Below are positions 12,873-22,099 of a stretch of DNA of 38,447 bases, piece after piece. The notes under the pieces are model-generated. The model ran no database searches. It was not told the DNA's origin and worked only from the letters and a program-made list of their open reading frames with translations. How positions within the stretch are numbered: position 1 is the first letter of the stretch; each line of letters opens with the position of its first letter. This stretch comes from a virus. The DNA lies in IMG/VR virus record IMGVR_UViG_3300005753_000005, positions 1 through 38,447 of that record; one strand, given 5' to 3'. A program made the position numbers and the translations under genes.

Positions 12873-14275
12873 AGTTTGTTTGGGGTCCGCACCCAGGCGG
12901 GCAGACACGTTTTGCAAGTTGCCCAATACGTGAGATTTTTGCCGAGGGTAACCGTGGCGGGGGTAAGACCGATGCCCTGATTATGAAATTCCTGGCCCAT
13001 GTGGGCACAGGGTACGGCGCTGCCTGGACCGGGGTTATTTTCCGCCGTGAGTATAAACACCTCGATGATGTGGTGAAGAAGTGTAAGAGATGGATCCCGC
13101 AGATTTTCCCCGGCGCACGATGGTTGGCGAGCAAGGGCGATTACAAATGGATTTTCCCAGGCGGCGAAGAGTTGTTTCTTCGGGCAATGAAAGATCCGAA
13201 TGACTACTGGTCATTCCATGGTCATGAATATCCGTTCATCGGTTGGGAGGAGTTGACCAACTGGCCCAACGACAGTTGTTATGAAGTGATGAAATCGTGC
13301 AACCGGTGTTCAGTGCCGGGAGTACCACGTTTTTACTGTTCCACGGGGAACCCTTTTGGTGCCGGCCACGGCTGGGTGAAAGAGTATTTCATCGATATCG
13401 GGCGAGAAGGCACGGTCGCAATGGATGAGCAAGGTAATGCGCGAGTGCGCATTCATGTGGTGCTGGAAGAAAACACCACCATGATGGAAAACGATCCCGA
13501 TTATGTGAAACAACTGGATGGGATCAAAAATCCAGAGCTACGCAAAGCCTGGCGCGAAGGTGATTGGGATATTGTGGTCGGTGGATTTCTTCAGGGGATT
13601 TGGGATCACAAGGTGCATAAGGTTACGCCGTTCGATGTTCCACTCGATTGGCCCCGCTGGCGTGCCATGGACTGGGGGTTTGCGGCACCGTTTTCGATTG
13701 GTTGGTACACCATCAGTCCAGACGGCGTGGTGTATCGCTACCGCGAGCTGTATGGCTATGGCGGTAAAGCGAATACCGGCACCCGTGAGACGGCGAAGCA
13801 GGTGGCGGAGCAGGTGATCAAGATCGAAGCCAAGGAACGCAAAGCGGGGATCCTCTTTCGTCGTAACCCCGCTGACAGCCAGATTTACAGTAACGACGGA
13901 CGCGAGAAGTCCATTGAGGAAATATTCCGCAAAGATGTGGATCCACCGGTTCGATGGGTGAAGGTCAAGAAAGGCGCGGGCAGTCGTGTGAACGGCGCAC
14001 AAATGATCGTCATGGCGTTGCAGCAAGAAAAGTTCAAGGTATTCAATACGTGCACGCACTGGTTGCGCACCGTACCGGCATTGATGCCCGATCCGCATAA
14101 TTGGGAGGACGTGGATACCTCAATGGAAGACCATGCATGGGATGAAACGATGTATTCACTGCGATCCCGACACCGTGCATTGCAGATGGATGATAAGGAT
14201 AAGGGGCCTGCACCCGGGACGTTTGACTGGCTGATAAAAGTTTCATCTGAGAAAAAAACGACAATGACCGTTTAA
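12833..14275 (+). CDS. Terminase large subunit
   Basis: 480 residues with both terminase activities visible. Walker A is GNRGGGKT (39-46), the Walker B-like acidic pair is FIGWEE (135-140, Glu139/140), and a C-terminal RNase H-fold nuclease opens with MDWGFA (Asp280). A late acidic segment (MEDHAWDETMYSLR) holds the other metal ligands expected. It should power DNA packaging and cut the concatemer. Length is normal for the family. A terminator follows immediately. Confidence 0.92.
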   Translation: MAAKALSESEQRVKFVWGPHPGGQTRFASCPIREIFAEGNRGGGKTDALIMKFLAHVGTGYGAAWTGVIFRREYKHLDDVVKKCKRWIPQIFPGARWLASKGDYKWIFPGGEELFLRAMKDPNDYWSFHGHEYPFIGWEELTNWPNDSCYEVMKSCNRCSVPGVPRFYCSTGNPFGAGHGWVKEYFIDIGREGTVAMDEQGNARVRIHVVLEENTTMMENDPDYVKQLDGIKNPELRKAWREGDWDIVVGGFLQGIWDHKVHKVTPFDVPLDWPRWRAMDWGFAAPFSIGWYTISPDGVVYRYRELYGYGGKANTGTRETAKQVAEQVIKIEAKERKAGILFRRNPADSQIYSNDGREKSIEEIFRKDVDPPVRWVKVKKGAGSRVNGAQMIVMALQQEKFKVFNTCTHWLRTVPALMPDPHNWEDVDTSMEDHAWDETMYSLRSRHRALQMDDKDKGPAPGTFDWLIKVSSEKKTTMTV

Positions 14276-14278
14276 TCG

Positions 14279-14302
14279 ACCCGGCACCCGCCGGGTTTTT
14301 TT
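14279..14302 (+). terminator. Intrinsic terminator after the terminase genes
   Basis: ACCCGGC, loop ACCC, GCCGGGT, then a run of seven T (14296-14302), starting four bases after the terminase stop. Transcription of the head genes must read through it, be antiterminated, or restart. Confidence 0.85.
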
Positions 14303-14326
14303 ATGGGTAACGATAGGAGATATGAA

Positions 14327-14626
14327 ATGAGTTTACAAATATTGACCCTTGCCACTGCACTCGGAGTGGGCAGCTCTGCCGCTGTCAAATTGAACGTGAC
14401 GCCGTTTATCCCAAAGGACAGCGCGGTGGCGTTTATTCAACCCATCGCAACCAATGATCGGACCTGGACACTGGAGAAGTCTGACGATGGTGGTACCACG
14501 TGGTCGACGACGCTCACTGGTGGCGGTGCGGCACTCGTCATGACCGAGGTGGCCATGTCGGCGGATATGCGATTGACCGTGGCAGGCGGAACCGTCGGCA
14601 CGATTGATGCGAAACTGTTGGCATAG
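14327..14626 (+). CDS. Small beta-rich protein, possible decoration protein
   Basis: 99 residues from ATG 14327 (AGGAGATATGAA upstream; an in-frame ATG at 14303 overlaps the terminator). The sequence suggests a beta sandwich: AVKLNVTPF, AVAFIQPI, TWTLEKSDDGGTTWST, then MRLTVAGGTVGTIDAKLL. The DDGGTTW turn recurs in a similar form (FDNGVSW) in the 158-residue gene at 21623. A head decoration or minor structural role is inferred from position between terminase and portal. No family is recognised. Confidence 0.6.
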   Translation: MSLQILTLATALGVGSSAAVKLNVTPFIPKDSAVAFIQPIATNDRTWTLEKSDDGGTTWSTTLTGGGAALVMTEVAMSADMRLTVAGGTVGTIDAKLLA

Positions 14627-14637
14627 TTCGTTTCACG

Positions 14638-16638
14638 ATGAATTCGGAGTCCACACAATTGCCGGGACCACATGATCAAGAGGTGACGCCTGATCCGGAA
14701 ATAATTGCGCAGGTAAAAAAATGGAATGAGCGCGTGGAGCAGGGCAAAAAGGCTGCCGAAGAGGCCGGTTACTATGCCTCAATCAAGGAACATCGCAACT
14801 ATGTCCGTGGTGTCAAAGGCACCGAGTTGGATGAAAAGGAAGCACTGGTTAAAACCAACCTGGTGTATTCCACTATGGCCAGCGCGTTGCCGTTGATTTA
14901 CGCGAAAAACCCCGAGATTGCGATAACACCCACCGAAGCAGTTCATCCTGCGCAGTATCCAGTGATCAAGATTTTTGCCAAGACACTGGAGTTGGTGGTG
15001 AATCGCATGCTCAAGGATGCCAAGCTGAAAAAACGGGCTAAGGCAACGTTACGAAGTGCCATGACCACCAAGATCGGTTGGGTGAAGATAATATACCAGC
15101 GGGAGCTGGGACAGGACCCGATCATCGTCAATCGGATCAACGATGTGCAGGACAATATTCAACGCATTGAACATTTGATGCAACGTTGTGAAGACAAGCA
15201 GGAACACCAGAGCCAGGAGGCGGACAAGGGCGAGCTGCACCAACAAATCAAGGCGTTGGAATCCCAGGTCGAGGTGAGCGTCGCAGAAGGGATCGTGATT
15301 GACCGGATACTGAGCGAAGATTTTCTGATTGATCCCAGGATCAAAGATTTTGACTGCTATGCAGATGCCGACTGGATGGGACACCGGATCTGGTATTCGG
15401 CGGACGGCTTCGCGCAGGCTTTCGAGCGCAAGCCGGGCACAAAGGCAAAAGCGTTTGGTGTGTCGGGGAAAGCTGATGAATCCGGTCAGTCCAACGACAA
15501 GCAAAGCCAGTACGCAGTCTGGGAGTTGTGGCAGAAGTCCAGCAACACCGTGTTTACTCTCTGCGAAGGTGATGAGACGTGGGCGCGTGAACCCTATCAG
15601 CCGGAACGATTGGGGGAGCAGTGGTATTGCTTTTTCCCGTTAGGATTGCATTTGGTGGACGGGCAGTTTATGCCCATGTCAACAGTCGAGTTGCTGAAGG
15701 GACTCCAGGATGAGTACGAAGAGACCCGCGATGATTATCGTGAGGTACGGCAAAAGAACAAACCCCACTACCTCACGTCGAGTGAAACACCAGAAAAGGA
15801 CATCCGCCGCAAGGTTGTGGCCGGCATTGGTGAAGTCGTGATTGTCGATGCCAACGGACAGCCGCTGAACCAAGTGTTCGATGTGGCACGCCAGTTACCG
15901 ATCGATCCAGCGCAATACGATACCTCGCAGATCCGGGCGGATCTGGAATTTGTGTCCAACCTGGGTGATGCGGCGCGTGGCGCGGTGGTGAAAGCTAAAA
16001 CTGCGACGGAAGCGAACATCATGCAGTCCGGGCTCGCAAGCCGCACGACGGAGATGCAGGACGCGAGCGAAGACTGGATCCAGGACATTGCACAGTACAC
16101 GGCGGAAGTGCTGTTGCAGGAACTGACGCCCCCGCAGGTAGAACGCATTGCCGGTCAAGGTGCTGTGTGGCCGAGTATGAGTAAGAATGAGATTTTTGAT
16201 TTAGTGCAGATCGTGGTGCGTGCCGGGACCAGCGGCAAGCCCAACAAAATGCAGGAGCAAAAGACCTGGTTGGAGTTTATGCCGCAGTTGCGTGAACTCA
16301 TTACTCAGGTGGCCGAGCTACGTGATCAGGGCAAGGAGGACATGGCCGAGGTGATGATTAAAGTGGCACAAGAAACGATTCGTCGTTTTGATGAACGTCT
16401 GGATGTCGAAGAGTTTCTGCCTCAGAAAAAAGAAGATGATTCCGCGCAGCAAATGCAACAGGCCCAGGCCATGCAACAGCAGATCCAGCAGCAAATGGAC
16501 GAGATGCAAAAACAAATGGCGTTGCTGGAGTCACAGATCCGCAAAAACAATGCATCGGCCCTCAAGGATGAAGTGGATGCCACGTTGGCCGCAAAAGGGC
16601 GCTCGGTACCCTCGTTGCCACAGACGTTGATTAATTAA
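14638..16638 (+). CDS. Portal protein
   Basis: 666 residues, the right size and place for a portal of a podovirus-type phage. The N-terminal region (KEHRNYVRG, then ALPLIYAKNPEIAITP) is characteristic of portal proteins of this group, followed by a long central domain with an acidic Gln-rich coiled segment and DPRIKDFDCYADADWMGHRIW. The C-terminal part (about 595-640) is a Gln/Met-rich coiled coil (QQMQQAQAMQQQIQQQM), probably the inner barrel. Twelve copies should form the DNA entry channel. It precedes the scaffold and capsid genes. Confidence 0.8.
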   Translation: MNSESTQLPGPHDQEVTPDPEIIAQVKKWNERVEQGKKAAEEAGYYASIKEHRNYVRGVKGTELDEKEALVKTNLVYSTMASALPLIYAKNPEIAITPTEAVHPAQYPVIKIFAKTLELVVNRMLKDAKLKKRAKATLRSAMTTKIGWVKIIYQRELGQDPIIVNRINDVQDNIQRIEHLMQRCEDKQEHQSQEADKGELHQQIKALESQVEVSVAEGIVIDRILSEDFLIDPRIKDFDCYADADWMGHRIWYSADGFAQAFERKPGTKAKAFGVSGKADESGQSNDKQSQYAVWELWQKSSNTVFTLCEGDETWAREPYQPERLGEQWYCFFPLGLHLVDGQFMPMSTVELLKGLQDEYEETRDDYREVRQKNKPHYLTSSETPEKDIRRKVVAGIGEVVIVDANGQPLNQVFDVARQLPIDPAQYDTSQIRADLEFVSNLGDAARGAVVKAKTATEANIMQSGLASRTTEMQDASEDWIQDIAQYTAEVLLQELTPPQVERIAGQGAVWPSMSKNEIFDLVQIVVRAGTSGKPNKMQEQKTWLEFMPQLRELITQVAELRDQGKEDMAEVMIKVAQETIRRFDERLDVEEFLPQKKEDDSAQQMQQAQAMQQQIQQQMDEMQKQMALLESQIRKNNASALKDEVDATLAAKGRSVPSLPQTLIN

Positions 16639-16660
16639 CTTTCCCCAACAGGAGATCCCC

Positions 16661-17701
16661 ATGGACCCCGAAAACGAAGTGCAAGAACCCGGGCAGGCAA
16701 GTTCTGATTCGCCCACGGAAAATACCGACAGTGAACACGGTGCGTCGTCAACACCGAGCGACAGTGATCTGGGTTCGTCTCCCAAAAAACCAGCATCAAT
16801 GCTGGAGGCCGTGAGCGAAGCACTCGGTGGCGAGCAGAAAGAGGATAAATCTACCGCGGCAGATCAGTCAGATGGTGAGTCGGACGATGGCAAGTCCATT
16901 GACACCAAGGTAGGGGGTCAGGATGGCAAGGAAACGACTGCCAGTGAGGCGGATGATTTGTATGCGTCACTGCCTGAAGGGACCAAGGAAGCGACCACCG
17001 AACGCTTTAACAAGATGATCGAAAGTCATAAGGAACTGAATACGCGCACTGAAACCGCCGAAAAGGATGTGGCTGATTTTCGTGAGGTGATCACCTATTC
17101 GCAAGCGACACCCGAGGAATTTAACGAGTTGATGGAATATTCGCGCATGGCCAAATCCGGTGATCTGGACGGGGCGTTGGCGTTACTGGATCGGCAGCGC
17201 CATGCCATTGCGCAGTTATTGGGCAAGCCGGTGGAAGGTGTTGATCAGTTGGGCGAGTTCCCTGATTTACAAAATCAGGTGGATGAAATGGATTTGCCGC
17301 AGGAAGTGGCGCTGGAGCTGGCTGCATCGCGTCGGCGTGAAAAATTGCAGCAACAACAGGTACAAGGTCAGCAAGATACACAAGCAGCACAAAGACAACA
17401 GCAACAGGCAAGGGCGACAGCGCAACAGCAAATCACCCAATTGGGTCAGCAATGGGCCGCGAATGACATTGACTATGGTGCCAAGCATGATTTGTTGATG
17501 AAACAGGCGGCGGTGATTGCGCAAGCCTACCCACCGGAATTCTGGTCGCAGGCGATGACCGATTATTACCAAACGTTGCAGGTGCAGGCTAAGCCTGCGC
17601 CCGATAGCAAACCAAATCCACTCCGGCCGCAAGGCGGGGGCGGTGGCAAGGAAGCGCCCGGTTCCATGTTGGATGCCGTGAACCGTTCACTCGGCGTGTA
17701 A
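16661..17701 (+). CDS. Scaffolding protein (putative)
   Basis: 346 residues, acidic and low in complexity. Residues 1-100 are Ser/Asp/Glu/Lys-rich and disordered, the centre is helical (ATTERFNKMIESHKELNTRTE, VITYSQATPEEFNELMEYSRM), a Gln-rich segment spans about 228-262, and the end carries GSMLDAVNRSLGV. That last phrase echoes an N-terminal one (SMLEAVSEALGG), a duplicated amphipathic motif. Such a profile directly before the major capsid gene is typical of scaffolds that guide procapsid assembly. An AGGAG site precedes the ATG. Confidence 0.7.
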   Translation: MDPENEVQEPGQASSDSPTENTDSEHGASSTPSDSDLGSSPKKPASMLEAVSEALGGEQKEDKSTAADQSDGESDDGKSIDTKVGGQDGKETTASEADDLYASLPEGTKEATTERFNKMIESHKELNTRTETAEKDVADFREVITYSQATPEEFNELMEYSRMAKSGDLDGALALLDRQRHAIAQLLGKPVEGVDQLGEFPDLQNQVDEMDLPQEVALELAASRRREKLQQQQVQGQQDTQAAQRQQQQARATAQQQITQLGQQWAANDIDYGAKHDLLMKQAAVIAQAYPPEFWSQAMTDYYQTLQVQAKPAPDSKPNPLRPQGGGGGKEAPGSMLDAVNRSLGV

Positions 17702-17831
17702 CCAACACGTCACATTCTATAGCACGCGCAGTAAGCCGGGTTCGCAACCGGTAGGACAGTTTCGAGGCGTCGTCTCCCTCAAGTGCGGAAAAACATTATT
17801 TTTTGTTTAACCCAACTTGAAGGAGGCGATC

Positions 17832-18902
17832 ATGCCTTTTACAGCCGATGAAATCCTGGCAGCGGGTAAGTCCGGCCTGGATTTTTTTCAAAAAAATAAA
17901 TTGGTCGATCAGGTTAATGTCGAGCGACCCCTGTTAAAAAAACTCAAAGCAAAACAAAAAAGCGCACCGGGCAACAAACAATATATTGTTGAACAACTGC
18001 GCAAATCCAACAACAGCAATTTCCAATGGTTCAATGGCTCCAAGATTGTGACGTATAACAAGCGTCGCAATATTGAACAGAGTCAGTACCAGTGGCGTTC
18101 GGCGCACGATGGTTTCGCGCTCGATGAAGATCGCTTGATTCAAAACGGAATTAGTATCGATGAAAACGGCAAGGGTAAGAACCACTCCCAGGCTGAACGG
18201 GTGCAGTTAACCAATCTGCTGGAAGAAGAAATTGAGGCACTCGATCTTGGCTTCGATGAGAAGTTCGATCAGGCGCTGCATTTGGATGGTACCCAGGACG
18301 CTGATTCGATCATCGGCCTGGATACATTGATCAGTTTGACCCCGGCGACCGGGATCGTGGGCGGTATTGATGCGGCGACCAATCCGTTTTGGCGTAATCA
18401 CGCGGCAACGGGACTCACCGTCACACCCACCACCGGTAACGTTATGCAGATCATGGAAATCGCGCACCGGTCCTGTATTCGAAACGGCGGTATGCCTGAT
18501 TTTATTCTGGTGGGTTCGGATTACCTCGATGGCTATATCGATTACATGATGAAGACCTTCGGCCGCGTCAACTACACGCCGACGGGCAAGAAGTCGGTCG
18601 ATGGGGGTACGGCGCATGTGGAGGGGGTGAATACCGGGATCTTCTTCAAGGGTGTGGAATTGATTTGGGATCCGGTGTTTCAGGAATTGGATGCACTGTA
18701 TGCCCCCGCCACCCCGTGGGAAAAACGCTGCTACTTCATTAATACGCAGCACACCCGTCTGCGGCCCATTGAGGGACAGGACATGGTGACCCGCAAGCCA
18801 CCGCGCGCGTATGACAAGTACGAATATTACTGGGGCCTGACCTGGCGTGGTGCATTGGCGACGAATCGCCGTAACGCGAATGCGGTATTGGCGATCGCCT
18901 GA
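17832..18902 (+). CDS. Major capsid protein (putative)
   Basis: 356 residues from ATG 17832, with GGAGG six bases upstream; five codons further upstream have no ribosome site. The N-terminus (FTADEILAAGKSGLDFFQKN, then VDQVNVERPLLKKLKAKQKSAPG) and interior (GGMPDFILVGSDYLDGYIDYM; ELIWDPVFQELDAL; CYFINTQHTRLRP) fit phage capsid proteins with the HK97-like fold. Position after a scaffold-like gene and the strong ribosome site support high expression. Two hairpins follow the gene. Confidence 0.75.
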   Translation: MPFTADEILAAGKSGLDFFQKNKLVDQVNVERPLLKKLKAKQKSAPGNKQYIVEQLRKSNNSNFQWFNGSKIVTYNKRRNIEQSQYQWRSAHDGFALDEDRLIQNGISIDENGKGKNHSQAERVQLTNLLEEEIEALDLGFDEKFDQALHLDGTQDADSIIGLDTLISLTPATGIVGGIDAATNPFWRNHAATGLTVTPTTGNVMQIMEIAHRSCIRNGGMPDFILVGSDYLDGYIDYMMKTFGRVNYTPTGKKSVDGGTAHVEGVNTGIFFKGVELIWDPVFQELDALYAPATPWEKRCYFINTQHTRLRPIEGQDMVTRKPPRAYDKYEYYWGLTWRGALATNRRNANAVLAIA

Positions 18903-18906
18903 TCTT

Positions 18907-18959
18907 GGGGAGCCATCCCCCGTGTTGGGCCGTGCGGCGGAATGGTTAATCAACGGCCC
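18907..18959 (+). other. Two hairpins after the capsid gene
   Basis: GGGGA-GCCA-TCCCC at 18907-18920 and GGGCCGT...ACGGCCC at 18927-18959 (seven perfect pairs, 19-base loop). Neither has a following T run, so they look like RNA-stabilising or attenuating structures rather than terminators. Confidence 0.4.
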
Positions 18960-18985
18960 GTTCCCTAACTACTTTTGAGGTGTTG

Positions 18986-19582
18986 ATGATGAGTAACATA
19001 CTGTATGGCAAACGGTGCCACGCAATCGTGGAACGTGGGCCGATGGAAAAAATCCCGACGTCATGTTTTGAGCATGAGTTGCCATTAATTGAAGTGCATC
19101 ACGGCGAAGGCTCGGTGACATTGCTGAAAAAGAAAGATTTACCCGAGGACGGCATGGACTACGACGCCATCGGTCAGGTGGTGGAATTGGACGGTGATGC
19201 GGAGTGGGACCGATTGATCGGTAAATACGGTCGTCATCCGGCGAACAATATCACCGTGTGTGAATGGGTGTTTCAGAACTCGAAGGTGAACCTGCTGAAA
19301 GCGGGAACCCGTAAACCCAAGGTCACGTCCACGTCACCGGTCGTTGATAAGACCAAGGTAATCTCTGTAGACGAAAGTGATGGCCTGGGTGAGGATGAGC
19401 TGAAGGCATTACTCGCAGGCTTGGGGGTTGAGGTGGACCCCAACGCAGGTTTGCCGTATCTGGAAGAGGTGCTATCGATTACATTGATGGAAAAACTGGA
19501 CGGTGCGGACATCGAATATGACGCAGAAGATCAGTTGGACGATCTGCTGAACAAGTACAACGCCATTGAGGCCGTCGCGTAA
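18986..19582 (+). CDS. Head protein of unknown function
   Basis: 198 residues from ATG 18986 (GAGGTG upstream; ATG 18989 is also possible). The N-terminal half is beta-like (VEVHH..GSVTLLKKKDLPE) and binds nothing recognisable. The C-terminal part is acidic and helical, with DELKALLAGLGVEVDPNAGLPYLEEVLSI and a LDDLLNKYNAIEA tail resembling HeH/LEM-like or head-completion helices. It lies between capsid and the tail tubular-like gene, so a head-completion role is likely. It overlaps the next gene at TAATG. Confidence 0.55.
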   Translation: MMSNILYGKRCHAIVERGPMEKIPTSCFEHELPLIEVHHGEGSVTLLKKKDLPEDGMDYDAIGQVVELDGDAEWDRLIGKYGRHPANNITVCEWVFQNSKVNLLKAGTRKPKVTSTSPVVDKTKVISVDESDGLGEDELKALLAGLGVEVDPNAGLPYLEEVLSITLMEKLDGADIEYDAEDQLDDLLNKYNAIEAVA

Positions 19583-20244
19583 TGGCCTTGCCGTTGAAAC
19601 CCACGCTCGGCGAATTACGTGCAGAGTTGTTATCGCGTCTCGGATTCGGTGCGCAGGGGGCAGCGGCGGGCAATCTGATGCGCGATGCAGATTCGTATTT
19701 GCGTCGCGCGCAGAATTATTTGTACTGGAAGTATGATTTTAATGAATTGCGCCAGACGTTTGATTATACGGTGAACCCGGGCCAGACGTTATACGACTGG
19801 CGCGACGACATGGCGCCGAGGCAGATCATCTCGCTACGGGTACTGTACAACACCATTTGGCACCCGTTGCAGGAGGGTATCGAATACTTTCATGATACGG
19901 TGGTGGATACGCGTTATTACCCGCAACGCTATGATCGGCGTGCGCAACTGGAAATCTGGCCGCAACCGGATGCGGTGTATTCATTGCGGGTCGAATATTA
20001 TCAGCGTTTGGCGCGCTTTACCCAGGACGGTGATCGTTGCACCCTCGATAGCGATCTGGTGTTCAATTATGCGTTGGCCAAGGCGAAACGCCATTACCGG
20101 CACCCGGATGCATCGGACTATTTCGATGAGGTGGCGGATTTTCTGCGTCGCCTGAAGTCAGCAGAGCATGGTAACAAACGGTATGTGGTGGGTGAGAAAC
20201 CCGGGGCACCCATGCCACGGCCGGTGGTGGTGGATTATCAATGA
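19582..20244 (+). CDS. Head-tail adaptor / tail tubular protein A-like
   Basis: 220 residues. The arrangement (DADSYLRRAQNYLYWKYDFNELRQ near 32-55, then PRQIISLRVLY, YYPQRYDRRAQLEIWPQPDAVYSLRVEYYQRLARF, and a C-terminal helix with HYRHPDASDYFDEVADFLRRL) resembles tail tubular A and head-to-tail adaptor proteins of podoviruses, which attach under the portal. The WPQPD and EYYQR phrases are typical. It overlaps the next gene by four bases. Confidence 0.65.
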   Translation: MALPLKPTLGELRAELLSRLGFGAQGAAAGNLMRDADSYLRRAQNYLYWKYDFNELRQTFDYTVNPGQTLYDWRDDMAPRQIISLRVLYNTIWHPLQEGIEYFHDTVVDTRYYPQRYDRRAQLEIWPQPDAVYSLRVEYYQRLARFTQDGDRCTLDSDLVFNYALAKAKRHYRHPDASDYFDEVADFLRRLKSAEHGNKRYVVGEKPGAPMPRPVVVDYQ

Positions 20245-21626
20245 AAACCATCACCTATGGCCGCTTTGAGGTAGGGCTGGATCTGCGCAAGGGGCCGTCC
20301 GTGTCCGACGCCAACCGTTTGCGGCAGTTAAAAAATGCCTATGTCACCACCGGCAAGGTGATCCGCAAACGCCCCGGTTTAACCAAGGTGGCGACGCTTG
20401 AAGTAGGCACCAAGGGGCTGGTCGCCGGACTCGGCAAATTGAATACCTTTTATGAGTCTGGGAGCATTGTCCACGCCAATACGATGTTTCAGGCAAACAA
20501 GGTGCCACACCCCACGGCGACGCAACCGGTAGCACAAGTGCACCACGGGGATGTATTCCAGGGGTTTATTTATGTTGCTGTTGAGTATGGCGGCGGGGAT
20601 GTGGTGCACCATTATCTGGATGGCACCACGCCGACACACATTGCCGATGCTAAATGCCCGAACACAACCAGCTGGATCAAGTTGGCGTCAAAAATTTGGG
20701 CGGTGAACGGGGAGAGTGTCGCGTTTAGTGCCACCAGCTTGCCGCGTAACTGGACCACGGCACAGGACGCAGGTTTTTTGCCTACTGGATTGCAACAGAC
20801 CGGTGCGCTAGATGCGCTGGCGCTGGGACAAAAAGACCGCGACTTGGTGGTGTTTTTTTCCGACAGTGCGCAGGTATGGGTGCCGGATCCGGATCCCTCG
20901 TTGCATGTGTTCAAGAAACCGATAAACGGTGTTGGCACCCGTTATCCGCGTTCGGTTAACAAAGTATCATCAGACACCTATTTTTTAGCCGATCAAGGTT
21001 ATCGCTCCATCAGTGCGCGGGGCAACACCGATAATCTCGCCGATGTGGATGTGGGCAGTCCGATTGATTCCATCGTCAAACCATTATTGGTACCGGGGAT
21101 CGATCCAGTATCCGCCTACTATGCCGGCGGCGGTCAGTACTGGTGTGCGATTGGCAACACGGTCCACACCTACACATTTTCCCGCACCATGAAAATCAGC
21201 GCCTGGGCGGAATACACCTATGGGATCACCATCGATAATTTTGCCGAACTCGCCGGGGTGTTGTACCTGCGTGCGGGTGATGTGGTCTACAAGGTGGACG
21301 ATGCGGTGTTCTCCGATGACGGCACGTTGTATGAGATGGTAATGGAAATGCCGTTTCTGGATTTCAAGAAACCGGGCATTTTAAAACAGATCATTGGGGT
21401 GGACGCGGTGATCCAGGGCACGGCGGATTTGCAGTTGCGCTGGGATCCCAACGATACCACGCTGATTAGTGCCAAGATCCCGATCAGCGGCGACACCCGG
21501 TCCGGCTCGATGACGCCGTTTCCGTTGACGTCCACCTCAGTGGCGCCGGTGATCACGTCAACCAGCTCGGCACCGGTGCAAATCGATGCGCTGACGTTTT
21601 ATTACGAAGAGTTGGGGCCGATATGA
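20241..21626 (+). CDS. P22 gp10-like packaged-DNA stabilisation protein
   Basis: 461 residues resembling the stabilisation proteins of P22-like and related podoviruses: RFEVGLDLRKGPSVSDANRLRQLKNAYVTTGKVIRKRPGL at the start, then beta-propeller-like repeats (FFSDSAQVWVPDPDP, SDTYFLADQGYRSISARGNTDN, ISAWAEYTYGITIDNF). It probably seals the tail tube after packaging. The gene begins with a four-base ATGA overlap and ends with another into the next gene, so it is translationally coupled on both sides. Confidence 0.75.
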   Translation: MKTITYGRFEVGLDLRKGPSVSDANRLRQLKNAYVTTGKVIRKRPGLTKVATLEVGTKGLVAGLGKLNTFYESGSIVHANTMFQANKVPHPTATQPVAQVHHGDVFQGFIYVAVEYGGGDVVHHYLDGTTPTHIADAKCPNTTSWIKLASKIWAVNGESVAFSATSLPRNWTTAQDAGFLPTGLQQTGALDALALGQKDRDLVVFFSDSAQVWVPDPDPSLHVFKKPINGVGTRYPRSVNKVSSDTYFLADQGYRSISARGNTDNLADVDVGSPIDSIVKPLLVPGIDPVSAYYAGGGQYWCAIGNTVHTYTFSRTMKISAWAEYTYGITIDNFAELAGVLYLRAGDVVYKVDDAVFSDDGTLYEMVMEMPFLDFKKPGILKQIIGVDAVIQGTADLQLRWDPNDTTLISAKIPISGDTRSGSMTPFPLTSTSVAPVITSTSSAPVQIDALTFYYEELGPI

Positions 21627-22099
21627 GTATTCAGCCGGTGACGTTGTTGAATGCGGCCGCCGCAACTGGTGCTGGTGCTGTGTTGGATTTGTCAGTGGAT
21701 CCACGTTACGTCGGCGGTCCCCATTCGTTTGTGGTCAATGACACGTTTGTCGGCACCGTGGCGATTGAGGCCTCATTTGACAATGGAGTGAGTTGGTTTG
21801 TGTTGGGCAGTTATACCGCGCCAACGATGATAACCCACGTGGGCGTGTTCAGCCGATTACGCGGTAACGTGACGGCGTACACCAGTGGTGCAATCACAGT
21901 GTCGGTGTTGTATGGCCGGTTGCAGGATCTCACCGCATTGCAGACGGACATCACCACGTTGTTGGGTCGCCTGACGGCCACCCGTGCGGGCTATTTGGAT
22001 AATTTGTTGAATCTGGATACCAAGGTGTCCACCGTGTCGGCAAAAGCCAACATCGATAATTTAATTAAGCAACTGCGTATCGGAAACCAGATCACATGA
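21623..22099 (+). CDS. Small beta-rich virion protein, unknown
   Basis: 158 residues. The centre looks like a beta sandwich (FVVNDTFVGTVAIEASFDNGVSWFVLGSYT), similar in style to the 99-residue protein at 14327. The last 60 residues form a helical segment (LTALQTDITTLLGRLTATRAGYLDNLLNL) that may trimerise. Four-base overlaps with both neighbours place it in the tail-assembly operon. A minor tail or head-surface protein is likely; no family is recognised. Confidence 0.6.
   Translation: MSIQPVTLLNAAAATGAGAVLDLSVDPRYVGGPHSFVVNDTFVGTVAIEASFDNGVSWFVLGSYTAPTMITHVGVFSRLRGNVTAYTSGAITVSVLYGRLQDLTALQTDITTLLGRLTATRAGYLDNLLNLDTKVSTVSAKANIDNLIKQLRIGNQIT

Noticed and set aside
12006-12926. 306-codon minus-strand frame opposite the first late gene and the terminase small subunit
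   Set aside because: Antisense to well-supported genes, His/Phe-rich composition typical of a complementary-strand shadow.
17736-17751. Hairpin CCGGGTT-CGC-AACCGG before the capsid gene as a terminator
   Set aside because: It has a bulge and no T run following; nothing supports termination there.
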